64,000 nucleotides of DNA from Streptomyces sp. YS415 (GTDB lineage: Bacteria; Actinomycetota; Actinomycetes; Streptomycetales; Streptomycetaceae): NCBI RefSeq assembly GCF_023544665.1, contig NZ_JAMJFL010000005.1:186001-250000 (forward strand), in the 5' to 3' direction. Made by a program: the position numbers and the translations under genes. Under the pieces are notes generated by a model. It worked only from the letters and a program-made list of their open reading frames with translations, ran no database searches and was not told the origin of the DNA. Positions 50,813 to 60,313 of this stretch are shown here, one piece after another. Numbering within the stretch: the first letter of the stretch is position 1; the number at the start of each line of letters is the position of its first letter.

Positions 50813-52009
50813 ATGAGAAGAACCGCGATCATGCTCAGCGCCGTCGCCCTGACGGCCGCCCTCGCCGTGCCCTCCGCGCTCGCCGGCGAGCGGCACACCG
50901 ACTTCGGGCGGGCCACGCTGACCGGCTGGGCCTCGCTCCCGGCCGAGACGTTCGTGCCGGGCAGCGAGCCGTCCGGTGCCGCGATCGGCGCGGGGCCGTT
51001 CAACGGCATCTCCGCGCCCTTCGCCGACCAGCCCGTCCAGGGCTTCTCCGGCATCGTGAACCGGCACGACGGCACCTATGACGTGCTGTCGGACAACGGC
51101 TACGGCGGAAAGGCCAACAGCGCCGACTTCCTGCTCCGGGTCCACCGCGTCGAGCCGGACACCCGCACCGGCGCGGTCGAGGTGCTCGGCGGTTTCCACC
51201 TGACCGACCCCGACCACAAGGTGCCGTTCGCGCTGACCCGCGCCGACCGCACCCTCACCGGCGCCGACTTCGACGTCGAGTCGATCGTGAAGGCGTACGA
51301 CGGCACGTACTGGATCGGGGACGAGTTCGGCCCCTTCCTGCTGCACTTCTCGCGCACCGGCAAGCTGCTGGAGGCGCCGATCCCCCTGGAGGGCGTCAAG
51401 GCACCGGAGAACCCGTACCTGAACGGCGGCACGCCCACCCTCGGCGGCAGCAAGGGCTTCGAGGGCATGGCCCGTTCCGTCGACGGCCGGTACCTGTACC
51501 CCCTGCTGGAGGGCACGGTCGCCGGCGACACCCCCGGTGACCTGCGCTTCAACCAGTTCGACCGGAAGGCCGGGAAGTACACCGGCAAGCGCTGGACGTA
51601 CCGGCTGGAGTCCCCGGCCCATGCGATCGGTGACGCCATAGCCGTCGACAAGCACCGCTTCCTCGTCATCGAGCGGGACGGCGGCCAGGGCGAGACGGCC
51701 CGGTTCAAGCGGATCTACCTCGCCGACACGCGGGACCGCAACGGCGACGGCGCCATGGACAAGACCCTCGTCGCCGACCTGATGGACCTCGCGAACCCGA
51801 GGAAGCTCGGCGGCTTCGGCACGACCTTCACCTTCCCGTTCCAGACGATCGAGGACGTCGTCCTGCTCGACGACCGCACCCTCGCCGTCCTGAACGACAA
51901 CAACTTCCCCTTCTCCTCCGGCCGTACGGCAGGCAAGGCGGACGACAACGAGTTCATCACCGTCCGTCTCGGCGAGCGCCTGCACGCCGATCCGCGCGCG
52001 TTCTTCTAG
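50813..52009 (+). CDS. Secreted esterase-like (phytase-family) beta-propeller protein
   Basis: 398 residues. The first 24 residues are a signal peptide (RRTAIMLSAVALTAALAVPSALA, cleavage after ALA). The mature protein has the repeated beta-propeller blocks of the family called esterase-like activity of phytase: GFSGIVNRHDGTYDVLSDNGYGGKANS, FDVESIVKAYDGTYWIGDEFGPFLLHF, GFEGMARSVDGRYLYPLLEGT, IEDVVLLDDRTLAVLNDNNFPF. Extracellular. Activity could be phytase or lactonase. It ends in a 4-bp overlap with the convergent pseudo-thiolase gene. Confidence 0.85.
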   Translation: MRRTAIMLSAVALTAALAVPSALAGERHTDFGRATLTGWASLPAETFVPGSEPSGAAIGAGPFNGISAPFADQPVQGFSGIVNRHDGTYDVLSDNGYGGKANSADFLLRVHRVEPDTRTGAVEVLGGFHLTDPDHKVPFALTRADRTLTGADFDVESIVKAYDGTYWIGDEFGPFLLHFSRTGKLLEAPIPLEGVKAPENPYLNGGTPTLGGSKGFEGMARSVDGRYLYPLLEGTVAGDTPGDLRFNQFDRKAGKYTGKRWTYRLESPAHAIGDAIAVDKHRFLVIERDGGQGETARFKRIYLADTRDRNGDGAMDKTLVADLMDLANPRKLGGFGTTFTFPFQTIEDVVLLDDRTLAVLNDNNFPFSSGRTAGKADDNEFITVRLGERLHADPRAFF

Positions 52010-53157
52010 CCGCGCCCCAGCACCACCGTCCCCGACGAGCAGAACCACCCGCCCGTACCGGACGCCACAGCGAGGCGCGGCAACCCGCCGTGGGATGTGC
52101 GCACTTGCCGCGCCTCGCACTCTCCGCGGAGCTGCCGCACCGCCTCCACCAGCAGGAACAGCCCTCGCATCCCGGGATGCTGGGCGGACAGCCCGCCCCC
52201 GTCCGTGTTCACCGGCAGCTCCCGCGCCTGCACGAACGCCCCGCCCTCGCCCTTCTCGCAGAACCCCAGATCCTCCAGGGTCACGAGCGTCATGTAGGTG
52301 AACGCGTCGTAGATCTGCGCCACGTCGATCTCGCCGGGCCGCACCCCCGCCCGCCGGAACGCCAGCCGTCCGCTCACCGCCGCCGGTGACACCGTGAAGT
52401 CCTGCCACTCGGACATCGTGGCGTGGGAGACGCACTCGCCGCTGCCCAGCACCCACACCGGGGCCGTGCGGCAGTCGGGTACGTACTCCTCCGCCGCCAG
52501 CAGCACCGCCGCCCCGCCGTCGGACCGCAGGCAGCAGTGCAGCTTGGTGAAGGGGTCCGCGATCATCGGTCCCGACAGGACGTCGTCGACCGTGATCGGG
52601 TCCCGGTACATCGCCTGCGGGTTCAGCGCCGCGTGCTGCCGCGCCTGCACCGCCACCTCGGCCAACTGCTCGACGGTCGTACCGAATTCGATCATGTGGC
52701 GGCGGGCGGCCATGGCGTACTTGGCGACGAGGGTGTGGCCGTACGGCACCTCGAACTGGAGCGGGCCCCGGGCGCCGAAGGACAGGTTGCCGGTCCTGCG
52801 GCCGGCCCGGATGTCCGCGCGGGCCGTGGAGCCGTAGACCAGCAGGACCGCGTTCGCGTGCCCCGCGGCGATCGCGTCCGCCGCGTGTGCCGCCATGACC
52901 TCCCAGGTCGAGCCGCCCACCGAGGTGGAGTCGACCCAGGTTGGGCGCAGGCCCAGGTACTCGGCCACCTCGACCGGGGCGAGGGTGCCGGTTCCGGCGG
53001 ACGCGAGGCCGTCGACCAGGGCGCGGTCGAGACCGGCGTCCGCGAGCGCCCGGCGGGCCGCCTGGGCGTGCAGGGTGTAGGGGGTGGCGTCGTCCACCCG
53101 GCCGCAGTCGGAGAGGGCGACCCCGACCACGGCGACTTTCCGGTTTCCGGCAGTCAT
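52006..53157 (-). CDS. Ltp-like pseudo-thiolase (steroid-type aldolase candidate)
   Basis: 383 residues of SCP2-type thiolase fold (KVAVVGVALSDCGR, ADAIAAGHANAVLLVYGS, HPGMRG). The position of the thiolase nucleophilic cysteine is occupied by glycine (VGGSTWEVM), and the C-terminal catalytic Cys loop is also absent, so Claisen thiolysis is unlikely. Ltp2-type members of this family instead catalyse retro-aldol cleavage of steroid side-chain CoA esters together with a DUF35 protein. Candidate DUF35 partners are at 47206 and 61585. Site G lies 45 bp upstream. The fit to the aldolase group is inference. Confidence 0.82.
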   Translation of the reverse strand: MTAGNRKVAVVGVALSDCGRVDDATPYTLHAQAARRALADAGLDRALVDGLASAGTGTLAPVEVAEYLGLRPTWVDSTSVGGSTWEVMAAHAADAIAAGHANAVLLVYGSTARADIRAGRRTGNLSFGARGPLQFEVPYGHTLVAKYAMAARRHMIEFGTTVEQLAEVAVQARQHAALNPQAMYRDPITVDDVLSGPMIADPFTKLHCCLRSDGGAAVLLAAEEYVPDCRTAPVWVLGSGECVSHATMSEWQDFTVSPAAVSGRLAFRRAGVRPGEIDVAQIYDAFTYMTLVTLEDLGFCEKGEGGAFVQARELPVNTDGGGLSAQHPGMRGLFLLVEAVRQLRGECEARQVRTSHGGLPRLAVASGTGGWFCSSGTVVLGRG

Positions 53158-53201
53158 GACAGGGCTCTCCCTCTGGGCATCTCGATCCGGCCCTCATAAT
53201 A

Positions 53202-53214
53202 TGACGGACCGTCA
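53202..53214. promoter_or_regulatory. TGACG-N3-CGTCA operator, site G
   Basis: TGACG-GAC-CGTCA is perfect over 5-bp arms (the sixth pair is A/G). It lies between the divergent pseudo-thiolase and acyl-CoA dehydrogenase genes, 22 bp from the dehydrogenase ATG. Confidence 0.72.
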
Positions 53215-53236
53215 GATCCGGAGGGAAGGGGCAGCG

Positions 53237-54424
53237 ATGGACGCCGGTTTCACCGCCGAACAGGTCGAGATCCGCCGCACGCTCCGCGAACTGCTCCACA
53301 AGCGGTGCGGCTCGGAGGAACTGCGCGCCGCGGTCGACACCCCGGCGGGTCACGACCCCGCCCTGTGGACCGCCCTCTCCGGACAACTCGGCCTGCCGGG
53401 CCTCGCCCTCCCCGAGACCTACGGCGGAGCCGGCTGCTCGGCGACCGAACTCGCCCTGGCAGCGGAGGAACTGGGGCGTCTGCTCACCCCGTCCCCCTTC
53501 CTCGCCACCGCCGTCCTCACCGCCCCGCTGATCCTCGCCCTCGGCACCGACGGCCGGCGCGCCGAGCTGCTGCCCCGCATCGCCGACGGCTCCCTCACCA
53601 CCGCCCTCGCCGCCCCCACCGCCTGCCTCGCCCTCACCGGCGGCAACGACGGCGACTGGGCGGGCGGCGGACGCGCGGGAGGCGTGCAGGCCCGGCGCGC
53701 ATCGGCCGCCGCGTGCAGCGACGGCTGGCGCCTGTACGGAGAGATCCCGCACGTCCTCGACGGCCACAGCGCCGGAATCCTCCTCGTCGCCGCCCACACC
53801 GGCGGCTTCGCCCGCTCCCGCACCGACCTCTTCCTGGTCCGCGGGGACGCCGACGGACTCGTCCGGACCCGGCAGACCGCCCTGGACTCCACGCGTCCGT
53901 TGGCCCGGCTCCAACTCCGGGACACACCGGGCCGGCTGCTGGGGGAGGAAGGCGCCGACGTCCTCGCTGAACTCGCCCGCCTCGGAGACACCGTCGCCGC
54001 CGTCCTCGCCTGCGAGGCCGTCGGTGCCGCCGACCGGGTGCTGGAGCTGACCGTCGACCATGTGAAGCAGCGGGAGCAGTTCGGCCGCCCGATCGGCTCC
54101 TTCCAGGCCGTCAAGCACCGCCTGGCCGATGTGTACGTCCAGGTCCAGGCGGGCAGGTCAGCGGCCTACTACGCGGCCTGGGCCACCGCGCACGAGGAAC
54201 GCGTCGGCGGGCTCGCCCTGGCCCAGGCACTGGAGGCTCTGCGGAGTGCCGCGGGGGAGGCGGTTCAGTTGCACGGGGGGATCGGTTTCACCTGGGAGCA
54301 CGAGGTTCACCTGTACTTCAAGCGGGCCGCGGGCGACGAGCTGCTGTTCGGGCCGGTGCACCGGCTGCGGGCGCACGCGGCCGGGGCGGCGCGGCTCTTC
54401 GGGGCGCGGGAGGTGCGGATGTGA
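53237..54424 (+). CDS. Acyl-CoA dehydrogenase, beta-type (FadE29-like)
   Basis: 395 residues from ATG at 53237 after GGGAAGGGG. The C-terminal domain is complete (LTVDHVKQREQFGRPIGSFQAVKHRLADVYVQ, and LHGGIGFTWEHEVHLYFKRAAGDELLFGPVHR). The FAD-binding GSD segment of the middle domain is not evident, as in the beta chains of heterotetrameric actinobacterial acyl-CoA dehydrogenases. The alpha partner could be the gene at 36704 or 31333. It is followed with a 4-bp overlap by a deazaflavin-type reductase gene. Confidence 0.85.
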   Translation: MDAGFTAEQVEIRRTLRELLHKRCGSEELRAAVDTPAGHDPALWTALSGQLGLPGLALPETYGGAGCSATELALAAEELGRLLTPSPFLATAVLTAPLILALGTDGRRAELLPRIADGSLTTALAAPTACLALTGGNDGDWAGGGRAGGVQARRASAAACSDGWRLYGEIPHVLDGHSAGILLVAAHTGGFARSRTDLFLVRGDADGLVRTRQTALDSTRPLARLQLRDTPGRLLGEEGADVLAELARLGDTVAAVLACEAVGAADRVLELTVDHVKQREQFGRPIGSFQAVKHRLADVYVQVQAGRSAAYYAAWATAHEERVGGLALAQALEALRSAAGEAVQLHGGIGFTWEHEVHLYFKRAAGDELLFGPVHRLRAHAAGAARLFGAREVRM

Positions 54425-54897
54425 TCGGCGTCCGGCTGGTGCAGAAGGTGTCCTCGACGCGCGGCTTCGCCAAGGTCGCCCCGCATGTGGTCCCGGCGCT
54501 GGACCGTGCCGTGCACCGGCTCACCCGGGGCCGGGTGCTGCTCAGCGCCCGGCTGCTGCCCGGGGTGATCCTGACCTCCACCGGCGCCCGCAGCGGACTG
54601 CCCCGCCGCACGCCCCTCGCCTGCATGCCGGAGCCGGAGAAGGGGACCTGGATCCTCGTCGGCTCCAACTTCGGCCGGCCCGGCCATCCCGCCTGGACCG
54701 CCAACCTCCTGGCCCGTCCCGACGCCGAGATCAACTGGAAGGGCGCCGACATCCCCGTGACCGCGCGGCTGCTCCAGGGCGAGGAGCGGGCGGCCGTATG
54801 GCGGTCGGCGCTCGCCTTCTGGCCGCCCTACGCCACGTACCAGGCGCGGGTGGAGCGGGAGATCCGGCTCTTCAGGCTCGTACCGCGGGACTCATAG
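54421..54897 (+). CDS. Deazaflavin-dependent nitroreductase-family protein
   Basis: 158 residues from GTG in a 4-bp GTGA overlap. The fold is the F420-binding split barrel (DUF385/Ddn type): LTSTGARSGLPRRTPLACMPE, WILVGSNFGRPGHPAWTANLLARPDAEI, TARLLQGEERAAVWRSALAFWPPYATYQ. It likely uses F420H2 to reduce an unsaturated substrate. In this setting it might reduce an enone. Substrate unknown. Its 3' end overlaps the convergent LysE gene by 6 bp. Confidence 0.83.
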   Translation: MIGVRLVQKVSSTRGFAKVAPHVVPALDRAVHRLTRGRVLLSARLLPGVILTSTGARSGLPRRTPLACMPEPEKGTWILVGSNFGRPGHPAWTANLLARPDAEINWKGADIPVTARLLQGEERAAVWRSALAFWPPYATYQARVEREIRLFRLVPRDS

Positions 54898-55497
54898 CGT
54901 GTGCTGGACCAGCAGGAACGCCCCGATGCCGAGCATCGCCGCCCCGGAGGTCCGGGTGACCGCCCGGGCCGCCGCCGGGCGGGCGCCGAGGAGCGCGCGG
55001 GCACCGAGGCCGACCGCGAGGTAGACGGCGGCGCAGCACGCCATGTGGAGCAGTCCGAGCGCGGCGGTCTGCGCCGGGACCGGCAGCCGGCCGCCGTCGG
55101 TGACGAGGAACTGCGGCAGCACCGACAGGTACAGCAGCAGCCCCTTCGGGTTCAGCCCGCTGATCATGGCCCCGCGCAGGAACACCCGGCCCTCGGTGCC
55201 GGCCGCCGCCCCGGGCACCCCCGGTCGGCGCAGCACGCTCCAGCCCAGCCACACCAGATACGCCGACCCGGCCACCGTCAGCCCGGTCAGCAGCGCGGGT
55301 GAGCCCGCGACCAGGACGGCGAGACCGGCGGCCGCCAGCACGGTGTGCAGGGCGTACCCGCTCACCAGTCCTCCCACGGCCCGGCCCACCGAGCCGCCGC
55401 GCAGTCCCGCCGAGATCGCGTACGCCCAGTCGGCGCCCGGCACACAGACCAGCAGCAGGTCGAGCGCGAGGAAGGAGAGGAGGGTTCCGGAGTCCAT
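54892..55497 (-). CDS. LysE-family exporter
   Basis: 201 residues from ATG at 55497. Six hydrophobic segments, with the family pattern VCVPGADWAYAISAGLRGGSVGRAVGGLVSG near the N-terminus and LRGAMISGLNPKGLLLYLSVLPQFL near 110. It exports amino acids or small amine metabolites. It is divergent from an Lrp-family regulator, a classic pairing in which the regulator activates the exporter in response to substrate. Confidence 0.88.
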   Translation of the reverse strand: MDSGTLLSFLALDLLLVCVPGADWAYAISAGLRGGSVGRAVGGLVSGYALHTVLAAAGLAVLVAGSPALLTGLTVAGSAYLVWLGWSVLRRPGVPGAAAGTEGRVFLRGAMISGLNPKGLLLYLSVLPQFLVTDGGRLPVPAQTAALGLLHMACCAAVYLAVGLGARALLGARPAAARAVTRTSGAAMLGIGAFLLVQHTL

Positions 55498-55532
55498 GCC
55501 GGGCAGATTAGGCGGGAATGGCCCGAAAGTGT

Positions 55533-55551
55533 TGTCGAAGTTTGCTCGACA
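55533..55551. promoter_or_regulatory. Inverted repeat between lysE-like and lrp-like genes
   Basis: TGTCGA and TCGACA are separated by 7 bp in the divergent gap, a plausible Lrp/AsnC-family operator. Wider flanks GGGCAGAT (55501) and ATCTGCCC (55571) are also mutually inverted. Confidence 0.5.
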
Positions 55552-55579
55552 TCCCATGGCGTGAGGGAAGATCTGCCCC

Positions 55580-56032
55580 ATGGACGACGTAGACCGGAAA
55601 ATTCTTGCCGAGCTCCAGCAGGACGGACGGCTGACCGTGACCGAGCTGGCCGGACGGGTGCGGCTGAGCGTCTCGCCCTGCCACCGGCGGCTGCGCGAGC
55701 TGGAGCGGTCGGGGGCGATCAGCGGCTACCGGGCCGTCGTGGAGCCGACGGCCGTGGGGCTGACCTTCGAGGCGCTGGTCTTCGTCTCCATGCGGCAGGA
55801 GGACCGGGACACGGTCGCCGGGTTCGAGCGGGCCATCGGCGAGATCGAGCACGTACTGGACGCCCAGCGGCTGTTCGGGGAGCCGGACTATTTGCTCCGG
55901 GTGGCCACCGCCGACCTCGCCGCCTTCCAGCGGCTGTACGACGAGCGGCTCGCCACCCTGCCCGGGGTGCAGCGGCTGACCTCGACGCTGGTGATGAAGC
56001 ATGTCGTCCGGGACCGGCCGCTGCCCGCGTAA
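55580..56032 (+). CDS. Lrp/AsnC-family transcriptional regulator
   Basis: 150 residues. An N-terminal helix-turn-helix (DVDRKILAELQQDGRLTVTELAGRVRLSVSPCHRRLRELERSG in segments) and a C-terminal RAM/effector domain (ALVFVSMRQEDRDTVAGFERAIGEIEHVLDAQRLFGEPDYLLRVATADL in segments) are present. It binds an amino acid effector as an octamer/dimer assembly. Probable activator of the divergent exporter. A bidirectional terminator follows (56065-56113). Confidence 0.9.
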   Translation: MDDVDRKILAELQQDGRLTVTELAGRVRLSVSPCHRRLRELERSGAISGYRAVVEPTAVGLTFEALVFVSMRQEDRDTVAGFERAIGEIEHVLDAQRLFGEPDYLLRVATADLAAFQRLYDERLATLPGVQRLTSTLVMKHVVRDRPLPA

Positions 56033-56064
56033 GAGCCTGAGAGCCGCTGCCCGCACACAAACAC

Positions 56065-56113
56065 GGCAGGCGGCGGTCCACCCGGTGCCCACCGGGATGA
56101 ACTGCCGCCTGCC
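56065..56113. terminator. Bidirectional hairpin with nested stem
   Basis: A 13-bp stem (one G-U pair) between 56065-56077 and 56101-56113 encloses a second 6-bp stem CCCGGT/ACCGGG (56081-56096). It lies between the convergent Lrp-type and TetR genes. Confidence 0.7.
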
Positions 56114-56162
56114 TGACAGGACGTGGGGCCTGGAGAGACCGAAAAAGAGGGTTCCGGCGCCG

Positions 56163-56810
56163 CTACTTGGACGGCTTCTTGCCGGTCACGCCCAGATGCA
56201 CCAACAGGGCCAGATTGGGCTTGAGTTCGGCCTGCTTGACGCCCCAGGACTGGAAGCCCTTCTGGTGCGAGGCCACCGCCGCGAGCATCGCGACGAGCGA
56301 ACCCGCGACCGCGGCCGGGTTGACGTCCTTGTCGACCTTGCCCTTGGTCTGCAACTCCGCGACCGCGTCCGCGAGGGAGTTGTTCACCGAGTTGAGGATC
56401 TTCATCCGGATCTTGTAGAAGCGCTTGTCGCCCTCGGCGGCGCCGAGGTCCACCACGCGCAGGATGGCGTCGTTCTTCCGCCAGAACTCCAGGAAGCCGT
56501 CGACGAGTTCCTGCGCGGTCTGCCAGCCGGACTTGCCGACCCACGACCGCCCCGCGAGGAGCTCGGTCAACCCGGCGCCCTCCGCGGCCATTTGCTCGGC
56601 GACCTCCAGGACGGCGCCCTCGACGTCCGGGAAGTACTGGTAGAAGGTGGCGGGCGAAGTGCCCGCCTTCCGGGCGACATCGATGACTTTGACGTCCCGG
56701 TAGGGAGAGGAGCTGAGCATCTCGCTGAGGCAGTCGAGCAGCTTCTGCCGGGTCGCCTGCCCACGCCGGCCGGCCACGCGGCCGTCGACGGTACGCACTT
56801 GTCCTGTCAT
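56163..56810 (-). CDS. TetR-family transcriptional regulator
   Basis: 215 residues. N-terminal helix-turn-helix (RGQATRQKLLDCLSEMLSSSPYRDVKVIDVARKAGTSPATFYQYFPDVEGAV in segments) and a helical ligand domain with KFYKIRMKILNSVNNSLADAVAEL-like segments. It lies divergent from and 122 bp upstream of the kbpA-like gene, matching the SCO4421-SCO4422 arrangement as I recall it. Target and ligand are unknown; it is a possible, though unlinked, regulator of the palindromic sites. Confidence 0.87.
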   Translation of the reverse strand: MTGQVRTVDGRVAGRRGQATRQKLLDCLSEMLSSSPYRDVKVIDVARKAGTSPATFYQYFPDVEGAVLEVAEQMAAEGAGLTELLAGRSWVGKSGWQTAQELVDGFLEFWRKNDAILRVVDLGAAEGDKRFYKIRMKILNSVNNSLADAVAELQTKGKVDKDVNPAAVAGSLVAMLAAVASHQKGFQSWGVKQAELKPNLALLVHLGVTGKKPSK

Positions 56811-56932
56811 GCCGTCAGCTTACCGAGGGGTGATCGGAGCGCGATTCGGCCGACTGCAAATGGGGTGCCCGGCTGCCCGGAGCCTGGTGTGCCTGGTCTG
56901 CGGCGTGCACAAGGGGCCGTTACTTTGGCGAC

Positions 56933-57652
56933 ATGGCCGAAAACAGGGCATCCGGGTATGTCGAGGGCGTCCCCTGCTGGGTGGACGCCCAGCTCCCCGA
57001 CGTCGAGGCGGGCAAGCGGTTCTACGGTGAGCTCTTCGGATGGAGCTTCGACGAGCGGGGGTACGCGCTCAAGGACGGCGAGCCGGTCGCCGCGCTCGTC
57101 CCCAAGACGGACGGACGGATGCCGACCGTCTGGACGGTCCATTTCGCCACCCCCGACGCCGGGGCGCTGGTCCGGCGGATCCGGGAGGCGGGCGGCCAGA
57201 TCGTCACCGCCCCGGTCGAGGCCGGCGCCGGGGACGGGGTGACCGCCCTGGTCACCGACCCCGAGGGCGCCGTCTTCGGCCTCTGGCAGGCGGGCAGCCA
57301 CCCCGGCTTCGGGCGCCGCCACGAACCGGGCACCTTCGCCTGGGCCGAGCTGTACGCCCGGGACACCGAGACCGCCAACGACTTCTACGGCGACCTCTTC
57401 CACGAGGCCCTGTTCGGCCCCGGCGCCCGGCCCGACTTCGGCCGTGCCCCCGTCTCCGACGTCTTTCCCGCCGAGATGCCGCCCCACTTCCTCGTCCACT
57501 TCGCCGTCGAGGACTGCGCGGAGGCCGTCGAAGCCGTGCAGGGACTGGGCGGACGTGTCCAGGCTCCACCCTTTGAGACGTCGTACGGCACGGTGGCCGT
57601 CGTCACCGACAATCAGGGGGCGTCGTTCGCGCTGCTCCAGCGCTCGAACTGA
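56933..57652 (+). CDS. kbpA: KbpA-like protein, tandem VOC (glyoxalase) fold
   Basis: 239 residues with two VOC beta-alpha-beta repeats (GVPCWVDAQLPDVEAGKRFYGELFGWSFDERGY near 12, and TFAWAELYARDTETANDFYGDLF near 130). In S. coelicolor, KbpA, the inhibitor of AfsK autophosphorylation, is encoded immediately upstream of afsK, and length and position agree here. Metal ligands of active glyoxalases are not conserved in the expected places, so it is more likely a binding/regulatory protein than an enzyme. Identification rests on synteny and fold. An inverted repeat (57669-57677 with 57717-57725) follows. Confidence 0.75.
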   Translation: MAENRASGYVEGVPCWVDAQLPDVEAGKRFYGELFGWSFDERGYALKDGEPVAALVPKTDGRMPTVWTVHFATPDAGALVRRIREAGGQIVTAPVEAGAGDGVTALVTDPEGAVFGLWQAGSHPGFGRRHEPGTFAWAELYARDTETANDFYGDLFHEALFGPGARPDFGRAPVSDVFPAEMPPHFLVHFAVEDCAEAVEAVQGLGGRVQAPPFETSYGTVAVVTDNQGASFALLQRSN

Positions 57653-57815
57653 GGCTTTTGTCCGGAGACACCCCGATCTGGCCCCGGGTTCGCAACCATG
57701 CCCGCGGACAGGAAGAATCGGGGTGCGTGCCGCCATGGCGGTTCGGTGGTGAGACGCTGCACGGGGTCGCGTACATACGTGGGTGACGCGGCCCGTACGG
57801 GGAGGTGGCAGGCAA

Positions 57816-60149
57816 GTGGTGGATCAGCTGACACAGCACGATCCGCGGCGTATCGGGCCGTTCGAGGTGCTGGGACGGCTGGGGGCCGGCGGCATGGGGC
57901 TGGTCTATCTCGCGCGCTCGGCGTCCGGGCGACGGGTCGCGATCAAGACGGTCCGCACGGAGCTCGCCGAGGACCAGCTCTTCCGCGTCCGCTTCACGCG
58001 CGAGGTCGAGGCGGCCCGGGCCGTCTCCGGCTTCTACACCGCGGCCGTGGTCGACGCCGACCCGCGCGCCGCCGTGCCGTGGCTGGCCACCGCGTACGTC
58101 CCCGCGCCCTCCCTCGAAGAGATAGTGAACGAGTGCGGGCCCCTGCCGGCCCAGGCGGTGCGCTGGCTGGCGGCGGGCGTGGCGGAGGCGCTGCAGTCGA
58201 TCCACGGCGCCGGCCTGGTCCACCGCGACCTCAAGCCCTCCAACGTCCTCGTCGTCGAGGACGGCCCCCGGGTGATCGACTTCGGTATCGCCTCCGGCGT
58301 CTCGAACACCCGTTTGACGATGACGAACGTCGCCGTCGGCACCCCCGCCTACATGTCCCCCGAGCAGGCGAAGGACTCCCGCAGCGTCACGGGCGCGAGC
58401 GATGTCTTCTCGCTGGGCTCGATGCTGGTGTTCGCGGCCACGGGCCACCCGCCCTTCCACGGCGCCAACCCGGTGGAGACGGTCTTCATGCTGCTCCGGG
58501 AGGGCCCGGACCTCGAAGGCCTCCCGGACGAACTGCGCCCGCTCATCGAGTCCTGCATGCAGATGGAGGCGACCGCCCGCCCCAACCCCGCCGACCTCCA
58601 GGCCCAGCTCGCACCGCACCTGTTCGGCTCCGGCTCGGACGACAGCGGTACGGCGTCGGCGTGGCTGCCCGAGCGGGCGGTGAGCCTGATCGAGGCGCGC
58701 CGCAACGGCCGCCCGCCGGCCAGGACGGGCCCCGGTTCGGGCCGCAGCGCCGGCCGCGCGGTACCGCCGCCGCCCCCGCACGCGCCCCCCGTCCCGGTCG
58801 GCGCCCCCGACACCGGCCCGGTGCGCCTGGCGGGCGCCCAGGTCCCGATCGGACCGGGACCGCGCGTCGCCGACGCCCGTGCCGCCGCCGTGAAGGCGCC
58901 GCCGCCGGAGGCCGGGCTGGTCGCCTCCTGGTCCAAGCCGCGCCCGGGAGTCAACGGTACCGATGCCGCCGTGGGCCCCGCCGTGCCCCCGGCACCGGCC
59001 GCGGCCCCGGAGGCGGCGAGCGGCTGGCGCCCCTGGCGGTTCCGCATGTCCAACGACGTGTGGGGCACGCCCGCGGTCTCCGGCGACCTGGTCTACGTCA
59101 CCTCCTTCGAGGTGCACGCGCTGGACGTCGGCACCGGACGCCGCCGCTTCAAGACGAGGGACGTCGCCTGGTCGATGGCGGTCGCGGACGGCCGTATCCA
59201 CGCCTCCGACGGACCCACCCTCTTCGCCCTGGACTGCCGCGAGGGCGGCGACTTGTGGCGGCTGCCGACGGACGCCTGGGTCTACTCCCTCAAGGCCGAA
59301 CGCGGCACCGTCGTCACCGGCACCCGCGGTGGCGGGGTGCAGGGCTGGGAGGCGTCCACCGGGCAGAAGCTGTGGGAGCTGACCGGCGCCCAGACCGACT
59401 TCGAGACCCCCGAGGCGGGCCCCGCGCTCCACGAGGGCACGGTCTACGTCTGGCAGGACGCCCGGCTGCGCGCCCTGGACGCCCGCACGGGCGACGAGCG
59501 CTGGTCGTACCCCATCGGCGACGCGGCGTCCTGCGGCGGTGTCCCGGTCCGGGTCTCGCAGGCGGTGGACGGCTATGTCTACGTCTCCGCCGGCACCCGG
59601 GTCCTCGCGCTCGACGTCACCTCGGGGCAGGTCCGCTGGCACTTCGAGGCCCCGGCGGTCTTCCTCTGCCCGCCGGCCTTCGTGCCGGGCCCGGCGGTGA
59701 CCGGCGGGGGCGTGTACCTCGCCGACTACCTCGGCACGGTGTACGCCCTGGACGCGACCGACGGCCGCGACCGCTGGCGGATCGCCACGGAGGCCAGATC
59801 CTCCATCGAGCCGGTACTGGTGGCCGCGGGCCATGTGCACGTGGGCAGCGGCAAGGGGCTGTACACGCTGGACGCGGTCACCGGCACGCCGAAGTGGCGG
59901 TTCCAGGCGGGCGGGGAGATCGTGGGGGCGCCGTCGGTGGCGGAGGGCCGCATCCACTTCGGCTCCACCGACCATCTGCTCTACACCCTCAAGGCCGACG
60001 ACGGCCGCCTGCGCTGGAAGCTGGCGACCGGCGGCGAGATCACCGGGTCGCCGCTGGTGCGGGACGGGGTGGTGTACGCGTGCAGCAAGGACCGGTGCGT
60101 GTACGCGCTGGACGCGGAGAAGGGCACGGGCACCGCGCGCACGGCGTGA
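57816..60149 (+). CDS. afsK: AfsK serine/threonine protein kinase with PQQ beta-propeller
   Basis: 777 residues from GTG at 57816, giving [12 protein letters not shown], which is the AfsK N-terminus as I remember it. Kinase motifs: GAGGMG (residues 23-28), VAIK with Lys44, HRD (136-138), DFG Asp155, and [10 protein letters not shown]. The Pro/Ala-rich middle (about 290-400) links to a C-terminal eight-blade-like PQQ-type beta-propeller (repeated [14 protein letters not shown] / [14 protein letters not shown]). AfsK phosphorylates the regulator AfsR to switch on antibiotic synthesis, and KbpA inhibits it. No transmembrane segment is present; S. coelicolor AfsK is loosely membrane-associated. 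afsR/afsS are not found in the remaining window. Confidence 0.93.
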   Translation: MVDQLTQHDPRRIGPFEVLGRLGAGGMGLVYLARSASGRRVAIKTVRTELAEDQLFRVRFTREVEAARAVSGFYTAAVVDADPRAAVPWLATAYVPAPSLEEIVNECGPLPAQAVRWLAAGVAEALQSIHGAGLVHRDLKPSNVLVVEDGPRVIDFGIASGVSNTRLTMTNVAVGTPAYMSPEQAKDSRSVTGASDVFSLGSMLVFAATGHPPFHGANPVETVFMLLREGPDLEGLPDELRPLIESCMQMEATARPNPADLQAQLAPHLFGSGSDDSGTASAWLPERAVSLIEARRNGRPPARTGPGSGRSAGRAVPPPPPHAPPVPVGAPDTGPVRLAGAQVPIGPGPRVADARAAAVKAPPPEAGLVASWSKPRPGVNGTDAAVGPAVPPAPAAAPEAASGWRPWRFRMSNDVWGTPAVSGDLVYVTSFEVHALDVGTGRRRFKTRDVAWSMAVADGRIHASDGPTLFALDCREGGDLWRLPTDAWVYSLKAERGTVVTGTRGGGVQGWEASTGQKLWELTGAQTDFETPEAGPALHEGTVYVWQDARLRALDARTGDERWSYPIGDAASCGGVPVRVSQAVDGYVYVSAGTRVLALDVTSGQVRWHFEAPAVFLCPPAFVPGPAVTGGGVYLADYLGTVYALDATDGRDRWRIATEARSSIEPVLVAAGHVHVGSGKGLYTLDAVTGTPKWRFQAGGEIVGAPSVAEGRIHFGSTDHLLYTLKADDGRLRWKLATGGEITGSPLVRDGVVYACSKDRCVYALDAEKGTGTARTA

Positions 60150-60212
60150 GGCGGGGGACGGCCGTCGTGCCGGGGCACGGAAAGGGGTCCGGACGGCGGC
60201 CGCCGCTGCCGG

Positions 60213-60232
60213 GAGCGGCCGGGAGGCCGCTC
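60213..60232 (+). terminator. GC-rich hairpin after afsK
   Basis: GAGCGGCC and GGCCGCTC form an 8-bp stem around GGGA, about 65 bp past the afsK stop. A second GC-rich palindrome precedes it. Confidence 0.6.
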
Positions 60233-60313
60233 TCCACCCCGACGCTACGCCGGGGACGACCCGGTCGCCACGCGGTGACATGATCGTGACAGGTGGTCAG
60301 TAGGCTCGCCGTC

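Noticed and set aside
50786-54118. 1110-codon minus-strand ORF across several genes
   Set aside because: Only its 52006-53157 neighbours on other frames have family motifs; the long frame is a shadow formed by high GC.
57603-60281. 892-codon minus-strand ORF opposite afsK
   Set aside because: Antisense shadow of a confidently identified kinase; repetitive Gly/Arg composition.
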